Origin: an uncultured Steroidobacter sp.
GTDB lineage: Bacteria > Pseudomonadota > Gammaproteobacteria > Steroidobacterales > Steroidobacteraceae
Length of the DNA: 6,774 bases
Direction: 5' to 3'
Assembly: GCA_946478975.1 (NCBI GenBank)
Contig: CAMLEO010000347.1
Location: 1-6,774 of the forward strand
This document shows positions 1 through 6,042 of this stretch, in pieces; the first letter of the stretch is position 1, and every line of letters starts with the position of its first letter. Made by a program: the position numbers and the translations under genes. Under the pieces are notes generated by a model. That model ran no database searches. It saw only the letters and a list, made by a program, of their open reading frames with translations, and was not told where the DNA came from.

Positions 1-1211
<1,211 letters not shown>

Positions 1212-1220
1212 AAGACACGC

Positions 1221-1592
1221 ATGAAGGTTCTTGCTGCCGGTCTCGTGGTGCTCCTCGTCCTGCTGCAGTATCGACTGTGGCTGGGCGAGGGTGGCCTGCG
1301 CGAGGTGCGGCGGCTCAGAACCGAAATCCAGGCCCAGCGCGACGAGAATCAGCAGCTCAAAGAGCGCAATCGCACCCTGGCGGCCGAAGTGATCGATCTC
1401 AAGAAAGGCACGGTCGCCATCGAAGAGCGTGCCCGCACCGATCTCGGCATGGTGGGGAAGGGCGAGACGTTTTATCAGGTCGTTCCGCCCAGCGCCTCCG
1501 TCGCTCCCGAGCCCGCCAAACCTGCCACCGAGCCTGACAACGAGCGGCGGGTCATCGAAGCTCGCGCAGCGACCAACACTCAGCGGCAGTGA
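1221..1592 (+). CDS. ftsB: Cell division protein FtsB
   Basis: Bitopic inner-membrane protein of the FtsQLB divisome subcomplex, which bridges early and late septum proteins and helps trigger septal peptidoglycan synthesis. The 123-residue product has a very short cytoplasmic tip, one hydrophobic membrane segment (about residues 3-17), the family signature QYRLWLGEGG (16-25), and a charged, Gln/Leu-rich coiled coil over about 26-65. The conserved periplasmic motif EERARTDLGM then GETFY follows (69-85). E. coli FtsB is 103 residues; the extra length here is a Pro/Ala/Glu-rich tail after residue 88. The ATG lies 9 nt after the eno stop with only a weak purine stretch as ribosome-binding site. 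The TGA overlaps the ispD GTG start by 4 bp, suggesting translational coupling. The location between eno and ispD supports the call independently. Confidence 0.95.
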   Translation: MKVLAAGLVVLLVLLQYRLWLGEGGLREVRRLRTEIQAQRDENQQLKERNRTLAAEVIDLKKGTVAIEERARTDLGMVGKGETFYQVVPPSASVAPEPAKPATEPDNERRVIEARAATNTQRQ

Positions 1593-2290
1593 ACAGCAAC
1601 TATTGGGTAGTGATGCCCGCGGCTGGCAGCGCTCGGCGCATGGGAGCTGCCGTTCCAAAACAGTATTTATCGCTCGCCGGGCGTACCGTGATCGAATGGT
1701 CGCTGGCGCCGTTCCTGCAGCGGGAGCGGATCGGCGGCGTGGTCGTCGTGCTGTCCGAGGGCGATGTGCGCTGGTCGCAGACCGCTCTGGCCGGACACGC
1801 GAAAATCATCACGACTACGGGAGGCGCGGAACGCATGAACTCCGTCCTGGCGGGGCTGCAAGCGCTGGAGACACGCGCCGCCGCTCGCGATTGGGTGCTC
1901 GTGCACGACGCGGCCCGGCCGTGTTTGTCGGGTGCCGATCTGGATCGTTTGCTGACGGAGCTCGCGAACGATGAAGTGGGCGGATTGCTGGCGGCTCCAG
2001 TCGTGGACACGTTGAAGCGCGCCGACGCTCAGCAGCGCGTCGAGCAAACCGTGTCGCGTGAAAAACTCTGGCGCGCGCTGACGCCGCAAATGTTTCGTTT
2101 CGAGCTGTTGCGAAAGGCGTTGCAGAGTGCCGTCGACAATCGCGTCGCTGTGACCGACGAGGCGCAGGCGATCGAAGCGCTCGGCCTGCGTCCGAAGCTG
2201 GTCGCCGGCGACGCCGACAACGTCAAAATCACATTGCCGGAAGATCTGCCGCGAGCCGAGCGGATCTTGCGGGCGCGGAGCGCCGCATGA
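1589..2290 (+). CDS. ispD: 2-C-methyl-D-erythritol 4-phosphate cytidylyltransferase
   Basis: Third enzyme of the cytoplasmic MEP (non-mevalonate) isoprenoid pathway: MEP plus CTP gives CDP-methylerythritol and pyrophosphate. The 233 residues compare with 236 in E. coli. The nucleotide-binding loop [10 protein letters not shown]...PKQYL (residues 10-27) supplies R17 and K24, matching E. coli R20 and K27. VHDAARPC (105-112) contains D107, matching D106. R157 precedes [11 protein letters not shown]189 sits in [10 protein letters not shown]213 lies in [11 protein letters not shown]. The start is a GTG inside the ftsB stop (GTGA, 1589-1592), so translation is probably coupled to ftsB; a separate Shine-Dalgarno sequence is weak. 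The stop overlaps the ispF start. IspD and IspF act two steps apart (IspE lies between), and in some bacteria they are fused; here they are separate overlapping genes. Confidence 0.97.
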   Translation: MNSNYWVVMPAAGSARRMGAAVPKQYLSLAGRTVIEWSLAPFLQRERIGGVVVVLSEGDVRWSQTALAGHAKIITTTGGAERMNSVLAGLQALETRAAARDWVLVHDAARPCLSGADLDRLLTELANDEVGGLLAAPVVDTLKRADAQQRVEQTVSREKLWRALTPQMFRFELLRKALQSAVDNRVAVTDEAQAIEALGLRPKLVAGDADNVKITLPEDLPRAERILRARSAA

Positions 2291-2775
2291 CCATAGGATT
2301 ACGCGTTGGCCAAGGTTACGACGTGCACGCCTTTACGACGGGTGATCACGTCACATTGGGCGGAGTGAAGATTCCGTTCACGCACGGCATCCTGGCTCAC
2401 TCGGATGGCGACGTGTTGTTACATGCGGTCTGCGATGCATTGTTGGGTGCCGCCGGGCTCGGCGATATCGGCATGCATTTCCCCGATACCGATCCGCGCT
2501 GGAAAGGGGCGGACAGCAGGGCATTAGTGCGTCACGTGCGCGAGCTGTTGAAGGAACGCGATTACGTCGTCGTGAACGTCGATGCGACGGTCATCAGCGA
2601 AGCGCCACGCATCGGTAAGTATCGCGAGTCCATGCGCACCAACATTGCTGCCGACCTGGGCGTGAACATCACGCGCGTAAATATCAAAGCAACGACCAGC
2701 GAGAAGATGGGCTTCATCGGTCGTGGTGAAGGCCTGGCGTGCCAGGCCATCGCGCTCATCGAGTATTTCAAGTGA
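2287..2775 (+). CDS. ispF: 2-C-methyl-D-erythritol 2,4-cyclodiphosphate synthase
   Basis: MEP-pathway enzyme that cyclises CDP-methylerythritol 2-phosphate to the 2,4-cyclodiphosphate with release of CMP; family members are cytoplasmic homotrimers. The product is 162 residues, close to the E. coli enzyme. Zinc ligands are visible as D12 and H14 in GYDVHAF and H46 in DVLLHAV. The substrate-binding stretches AHSDGD (37-42), [12 protein letters not shown] (59-70) and KGADSR are intact, as is the C-terminal [11 protein letters not shown] motif. The ATG overlaps the ispD stop by 4 bp (ATGA) and also has its own good ribosome-binding site, GGAG at 2277-2280, six nt upstream. It ends 13 nt before truD. 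No anomalies seen. Confidence 0.98.
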   Translation: MTIGLRVGQGYDVHAFTTGDHVTLGGVKIPFTHGILAHSDGDVLLHAVCDALLGAAGLGDIGMHFPDTDPRWKGADSRALVRHVRELLKERDYVVVNVDATVISEAPRIGKYRESMRTNIAADLGVNITRVNIKATTSEKMGFIGRGEGLACQAIALIEYFK

Positions 2776-2788
2776 TCCCCTTTTTGTC

Positions 2789-3847
2789 ATGAATGGGACC
2801 GAGCTGATGGATCTGCCGTGCGCGCACGGCGGAGCGGCGGGGAGCGCGCGCTTGCGTGCTGCTCCCGAAGATTTCCTGGTGCGCGAATGGCTGGGTTTCG
2901 ATGCCGATGGTGAAGGCGATCATCTGTTGGTGAAGGTGCGCAAGCGCGGCGCCAATACGATGTGGGTGGCGAAGCAGCTCGCAAAGATCGGGAAGATTCA
3001 TCCGCGCGATGTGGGCTTCGCGGGTTTGAAAGATCGCGATGCGGTTGCGGAGCAGGCCTTCACGGTGCCTGCGCGCTCGGCGGTTGGAACGAGTTGGGTC
3101 GGTGTGACCGGCGACGGCTTCGAAGTGCTGAGTGCCGAGCGCATTCGTCGCAAGCTCAAACGCGGCGCGCTCAAGGGCAATGATTTCGTTCTGGTGTTGC
3201 GCGAGTTCACCGGCGATACAGCCGTGCTCGAACAGCGATTGCAAACGTTGGCTGCCGAAGGCGTGCCGAATTATTTCGGGCCGCAGCGCTTCGGTCGCGG
3301 CGGGCAAAACATCAAAACTGCGCTCGCCTGGTTTGGCGGCGAAGGCCCGGCGCCGGAACGCGCTGAACGCGGCTTTGCGCTGTCGGCTGCGCGCTCGGCG
3401 ATCTTCAATGCTGTGTTGGCGGAGCGCGTGCGCGCGGGCAGTTGGAATCGTTTGCTCGATGGCGATGTTGTGAACTTGAACGGCAGCGGCAGTTTCTTTC
3501 CTGCGCCCGCCGTCGACGACACGTTACGTGAACGTTGTCGCGAGCTCGACGTACATCCGACCGGCCCGATGTGGCACGGCGACTCGCTCGTATCTACTGG
3601 CGCAATTGCTGAGTTGGAAATGAGCGTGGCACAACGCTATCAGGCATTGGCCAATGGGCTCGCGAAAGCAGGGCTGGAGCCGGAGCGGCGTGCGCTGCGA
3701 GTGCCGGTGCGCGAGCTGTCGTGGCGCATCGATGGCGGCGACATACATTTGCAATTCCGTTTGCAGCGAGGCTCATTCGCGACCGCGGTGTTGCATGAGC
3801 TGATCAGCAACGCGTTCCTCGCGGATACGCCGGAAGCGGATGTTTGA
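2789..3847 (+). CDS. truD: tRNA pseudouridine(13) synthase TruD
   Basis: Isomerises uridine 13 of tRNA-Glu to pseudouridine. From the ATG at 2789 the protein is 352 residues (E. coli TruD is 349). N-terminal features align with E. coli: AHGGAAGSARLRAAPEDF, then GFAGLKDRDAVAEQ, where D82 is the catalytic Asp equivalent to E. coli D80. Further signatures are LKRGALKGNDFVLVLRE, GVPNYFGPQRFGRGG, LSAARSAIFNAVLAERV and the C-terminal RGSFATAVLHELI. I chose 2789 because its leader length fits E. coli best. The in-frame ATG at 2807 has a better-placed GGGA eight nt upstream and is a real alternative; an upstream GTG at 2723 would overlap ispF by over 50 nt and adds low-complexity sequence. The TGA abuts the stop of the opposing Smr gene with no base between. 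Confidence 0.96.
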   Translation: MNGTELMDLPCAHGGAAGSARLRAAPEDFLVREWLGFDADGEGDHLLVKVRKRGANTMWVAKQLAKIGKIHPRDVGFAGLKDRDAVAEQAFTVPARSAVGTSWVGVTGDGFEVLSAERIRRKLKRGALKGNDFVLVLREFTGDTAVLEQRLQTLAAEGVPNYFGPQRFGRGGQNIKTALAWFGGEGPAPERAERGFALSAARSAIFNAVLAERVRAGSWNRLLDGDVVNLNGSGSFFPAPAVDDTLRERCRELDVHPTGPMWHGDSLVSTGAIAELEMSVAQRYQALANGLAKAGLEPERRALRVPVRELSWRIDGGDIHLQFRLQRGSFATAVLHELISNAFLADTPEADV

Positions 3848-4384
3848 TTATCGGGTTCGCAGCAGCACGTACACCGCGCCGCTGCCGCCGTCGACCTGGC
3901 GAGCGGAGCCGAACGCCTGGATGCAATCGATTCGCTGCAGCCATTGATTGACGACGTTCTTCAGCACCGGGCCTCGCGGTCCGGAGCGCCGGCCTTTGCC
4001 GTGAATGATGCGCACGCAGCTCATGCGGCGATTGACGGCTTCGAGGATGAATTCACGCAGCGCGGCCTTGGCTTCGGCGCCCGTCATGCCGTGCAGGTCG
4101 ATCTCTGCGTCGACGACATAATGGCCGCGCCGAAGTTTGAGCAGCACCGCTTCGGATATGTGCGGCCTGCGGAAACTGAGCTCATCGCCGGTCGCGAGTT
4201 CCGCCTCATCCGCGGGCGGCAGCAAGCTTTCTTTCAGTACTTCGAGCTGATCGGCGCGAGTGAACCTGGCGCGTGCCGGCGGCTTGGGCGCATCGACCGC
4301 GCGCTTAGGGGAATTCCGCAAGCGCCGCACGTCGCGCATCGCTTGACGGAATGTGTCGGCATCATCGTCGCGATCGTCGTTCAC
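3848..4384 (-). CDS. Smr-domain protein (SmrA/SmrB-like, probable nuclease)
   Basis: The 178-residue product has a charged, Asp/Arg-rich N-terminal half and a C-terminal Smr (small MutS-related) domain. The domain shows the DLHG motif at residues 96-99 (D96, H98), the HGKG motif at 128-131 followed by GPRGPVLKNVVNQWL, and a closing GGSGAVYVLL strand. Just before it, LKLRRGHYVVDAEIDLHG matches the linker seen in E. coli SmrA and SmrB (187 and 183 residues). In the family the DxH motif is needed for RNA cleavage; E. coli SmrB cuts mRNA at collided ribosomes. Whether this protein does so is inference, and I cannot assign it to SmrA or SmrB. I place the start at GTG 4384 because a strong GGAG lies six nt upstream; ATG 4411 would add nine residues but falls inside an inverted repeat. 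The gene converges with truD and diverges from surE. Confidence 0.88.
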   Translation of the reverse strand: MNDDRDDDADTFRQAMRDVRRLRNSPKRAVDAPKPPARARFTRADQLEVLKESLLPPADEAELATGDELSFRRPHISEAVLLKLRRGHYVVDAEIDLHGMTGAEAKAALREFILEAVNRRMSCVRIIHGKGRRSGPRGPVLKNVVNQWLQRIDCIQAFGSARQVDGGSGAVYVLLRTR

Positions 4385-4390
4385 ACCACA

Positions 4391-4399
4391 CTCCAACCT
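4391..4399 (-). promoter_or_regulatory. Ribosome-binding site deciding the Smr-gene start
   Basis: Read on the minus strand the sequence is AGGTTGGAG, ending six nt before the GTG at 4384-4382. It is the best Shine-Dalgarno match near either candidate start. It lies downstream of the ATG at 4411, so it would be internal to the coding region if that ATG were used. Confidence 0.65.
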
Positions 4400-4403
4400 G
4401 ATC

Positions 4404-4421
4404 GGGTACATGGATGTACCC
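4404..4421. repeat. Perfect 8-bp inverted repeat (GGGTACAT / ATGTACCC)
   Basis: An 18-bp near-palindrome with a two-base centre (GG on the plus strand). As RNA it can form a 7-bp stem with a 4-nt loop. It contains the minus-strand ATG at 4411 that could be mistaken for the Smr start. It is the first of three adjacent inverted repeats in this divergent intergenic region. A self-complementary site bound by a dimeric regulator is also possible. Confidence 0.75.
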
Positions 4422-4439
4422 CGCCGCCGCAGGCGGCGG
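4421..4439. repeat. GC-only hairpin, 8-bp stem with GCA triloop
   Basis: CCGCCGCC and GGCGGCGG flank GCA, giving a very stable stem directly abutting the previous inverted repeat. No T-run follows on either strand, so it is not a standard intrinsic terminator. On the minus strand it lies in the predicted leader of the Smr mRNA. Confidence 0.7.
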
Positions 4440-4475
4440 CGAGCAGCAAAAAGTCACACCTTTTTGCTAGCTCGC
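4439..4475. repeat. Long hairpin, 15 bp of pairing with one bulged base
   Basis: The left arm is GCGAGC followed by AGCAAAAAG (4439-4453), the loop is TCACAC (4454-4459), and the right arm is CTTTTTGCT, a single unpaired A (4469), then GCTCGC (4460-4475). The right arm overlaps a perfect 10-bp palindrome CTCGCGCGAG at 4471-4480, so alternative foldings compete. The T5 run is inside the stem rather than after it, arguing against a simple terminator. Confidence 0.75.
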
Positions 4476-4514
4476 GCGAGGCTCGTGGCAGGATGCCCGA
4501 TGCCTCGCTATTAA

Positions 4515-4542
4515 AGTATAGTTCGGCGCCGCACGGGTCCAA
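4515..4542 (-). promoter_or_regulatory. Candidate sigma-70 promoter for the Smr gene
   Basis: On the minus strand TTGGAC (4542-4537) and TATACT (4520-4515) are separated by 16 bp. The -10 matches TATAAT at five of six positions; the -35 keeps the TTG core only. A transcript starting just downstream would have a leader of roughly 120 nt containing all three inverted repeats before the GTG start at 4384. This is a pattern match only. Confidence 0.35.
4517..4522 (+). promoter_or_regulatory. Candidate -10 element for surE
   Basis: TATAGT, five of six matches to the sigma-70 -10 consensus, lies 41 nt before the surE ATG in the only AT-rich patch of the region. No convincing -35 occurs 15-19 bp upstream. 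It overlaps the minus-strand -10 candidate, so the two promoters, if real, would compete for polymerase. Confidence 0.3.
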
Positions 4543-4563
4543 GAAGTCTCCTGCCGACATTCA

Positions 4564-5331
4564 ATGAAGATTCTGCTGAGCAACGACGACGGCTACCGGG
4601 CCGAGGGCCTGCGTGCCCTGCACGACGCGCTCGCGCCGCTGGCCGAGCTGACCGTCGTCGCTCCCGACCGCAACCGCAGTGGCGCCAGCAACTCGCTGAC
4701 GCTCGATGTCCCATTGCGTGTGGCCTCTTTTGGCGAGCGCAAGTACCTCGTGCTCAACGGCACGCCCACGGACTGCGTGCACCTGGCGATCTCCGGGCTA
4801 TTCGAGAACGAGCCCGAGCACGACATGGTGGTCTCGGGCATCAACGATGGTGCGAACCTCGGCGATGACGTGCTCTATTCGGGCACGGTCGCCGCAGCGA
4901 TCGAGGGCCGCTTCCTGGGCCTGCCCGCGATCGCCATCTCGATGGTCGTTCAGCCGAACTCCGGGCTGCATTTCACGACCGCCGCTCGCGTCGCTGCCGA
5001 GCTGGTGATGCGCATTCAGCGCGCGCCGCTGCACCAGGCCACCATTCTGAATGTGAACGTTCCCGATGTGCCGTACGAAGCGCTGAAGGGCTACCAGGCG
5101 ACGCGCCTCGGCTTCCGTCATCGCTCGGAACGCATCGTGCGCATGGAAGATCCTCGCGGCCGCCCGGTGTACTGGGTCGGCCCGTCGGGCACCGGTTCGG
5201 ATGCCGGGCCGGGCACGGACTTTCATGCCGTCGCCAACAACTACGTGTCGGTCACGCCGCTGCAGATCGATCTCACCCGGCACACGATGCTCGACGACGT
5301 GAGCCAGTGGCTGCAGGGACGGGAGGCATGA
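4564..5331 (+). CDS. surE: 5'/3'-nucleotidase SurE
   Basis: Divalent-metal-dependent phosphatase acting on nucleoside 5'- and 3'-monophosphates, also reported to degrade short polyphosphate; linked to stationary-phase survival. The product is 255 residues (E. coli 253). The N-terminal [10 protein letters not shown] gives metal ligands D8 and D9; [10 protein letters not shown] supplies S39; [20 protein letters not shown] supplies N94 and the family signature. The start is fixed by the conserved first residues even though no strong ribosome-binding site is visible; AAGAAG at 4541-4546 is rather distant. In E. coli surE directly follows truD; here the Smr gene separates them, so surE must have its own promoter, probably within 4440-4563. 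The TGA overlaps the pcm ATG (ATGA at 5328-5331), indicating translational coupling. Confidence 0.97.
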   Translation: MKILLSNDDGYRAEGLRALHDALAPLAELTVVAPDRNRSGASNSLTLDVPLRVASFGERKYLVLNGTPTDCVHLAISGLFENEPEHDMVVSGINDGANLGDDVLYSGTVAAAIEGRFLGLPAIAISMVVQPNSGLHFTTAARVAAELVMRIQRAPLHQATILNVNVPDVPYEALKGYQATRLGFRHRSERIVRMEDPRGRPVYWVGPSGTGSDAGPGTDFHAVANNYVSVTPLQIDLTRHTMLDDVSQWLQGREA

Positions 5332-6038
5332 AGTCGAAGCCGCCCCTGAAGCCGCCCCTTAAACCGGCCGTGTTGAGCAATGGCAACCGTGCCGGCATCG
5401 GCATGACTTCTGCGCGCACGCGTGAACGGCTCATTCAGCGTCTGCGCGATCAAGGCATCGCCAATCCGGCGGTGCTGGATCAGATCCGCAACGTGCCGAG
5501 ACATTTGTTTGTCGACGAAGCGCTCGCCACTCGTGCATACGAAGATACAGCGCTGCCTATCGGCCACGGCCAGACGATCTCACAACCGTTCGTGGTCGCA
5601 CGCATGACCGAAGCATTGATCGAGGCGGGCACGCCCGGCAAGGTGCTGGAGATCGGCACCGGCTGCGGCTATCAAACAGCGGTGATGTCACCTTTGGTGC
5701 GCTTTGTGTACAGCATCGAGCGCATCGGCGCCTTGCTCGACCGGGCGCGCGCCAGGCTGAAGGAACTGCACGTCAACAACGTCCATTTACGTCATGGCGA
5801 CGGCTTCCAGGGCTGGAACGCGCATGCGCCGTACGATGCGATCCTGATGGCGGCGGCGCCGCTGGCGATTCCGGAAGTTTTGTTCACACAGCTGGCGCCG
5901 CAGGGCGGGCGGCTGATCGCACCGGTCGGGCCCGAGGGGCGCCAGCAGCTGATGCGGATCACTCGTCGCGGCGATGACTTTCACAAGGAGACGCTGGGCT
6001 TGGTCAGCTTCGTACCGTTGTTGAAGGGCCTAAACTGA
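5328..6038 (+). CDS. pcm: Protein-L-isoaspartate O-methyltransferase
   Basis: Transfers a methyl group from S-adenosylmethionine to isoaspartyl residues of age-damaged proteins, starting their repair; cytoplasmic. The protein from 5328 is 236 residues. Family motifs are RHLFVDEAL, the catalytic-region [13 protein letters not shown] (S85), the SAM-binding loop [12 protein letters not shown] (106-117), RHGDGFQGW and the C-terminal FVPLLKG. E. coli Pcm starts at a position matching the in-frame ATG at 5403 ([10 protein letters not shown]), so residues 1-25 are an extension containing a KPPL repeat. I prefer 5328 because it overlaps the surE stop as ATGA and has AGGG at 5315-5318 nine nt upstream, while 5403 lacks a clear site. 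From memory, and unverified, related xanthomonad proteins carry a similar GIGMTS stretch, which also suggests the upstream start. nlpD begins 4 nt after the stop. Confidence 0.96.
   Translation: MKSKPPLKPPLKPAVLSNGNRAGIGMTSARTRERLIQRLRDQGIANPAVLDQIRNVPRHLFVDEALATRAYEDTALPIGHGQTISQPFVVARMTEALIEAGTPGKVLEIGTGCGYQTAVMSPLVRFVYSIERIGALLDRARARLKELHVNNVHLRHGDGFQGWNAHAPYDAILMAAAPLAIPEVLFTQLAPQGGRLIAPVGPEGRQQLMRITRRGDDFHKETLGLVSFVPLLKGLN
5336..5359 (+). repeat. Perfect tandem duplication of a 12-bp unit in pcm
   Basis: GAAGCCGCCCCT occurs twice back to back (5336-5347 and 5348-5359). In the pcm frame it gives K-P-P-L twice, followed by a partial third K-P. The unit length is a multiple of three, so gain or loss of a copy would keep the reading frame. 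Confidence 0.9.
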
Positions 6039-6042
6039 TCGC

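Noticed and set aside
1429..1974. A 181-codon plus-strand frame spanning the ftsB/ispD junction
   Set aside because: It runs out of frame through two well-identified genes and its translation is Arg/Gly/Ala-rich low-complexity sequence.
2723..2788. Upstream GTG start for truD
   Set aside because: It would overlap ispF by 53 nt and add a Ser/Arg-rich segment absent from the family; the ATG at 2789 already gives the normal length.
2768..3307. A 179-codon minus-strand open frame opposite truD
   Set aside because: truD has all its family motifs on the other strand; this frame shows no domain and no promoter or RBS.
4439..4475. Intrinsic terminator reading of the long hairpin
   Set aside because: The T5 run is within the stem and is followed by GC-rich sequence on both strands. 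The position upstream of two divergent genes also leaves no gene to terminate.
4486..4501. Sigma-54-like TGGCA motif upstream of surE
   Set aside because: The required GC at the -12 position with correct spacing is absent (GA is found instead).
3944..4567. A 207-codon plus-strand open frame opposite the Smr gene, running through the intergenic repeats to surE
   Set aside because: It is antisense to a well-supported Smr-domain gene, has no recognisable domain, and its end is translated hairpin sequence. It is a by-product of high GC content.
4798..5283. A 161-codon minus-strand frame inside surE
   Set aside because: It is a shadow of surE, rich in Arg, His and Ala, with no family signature.
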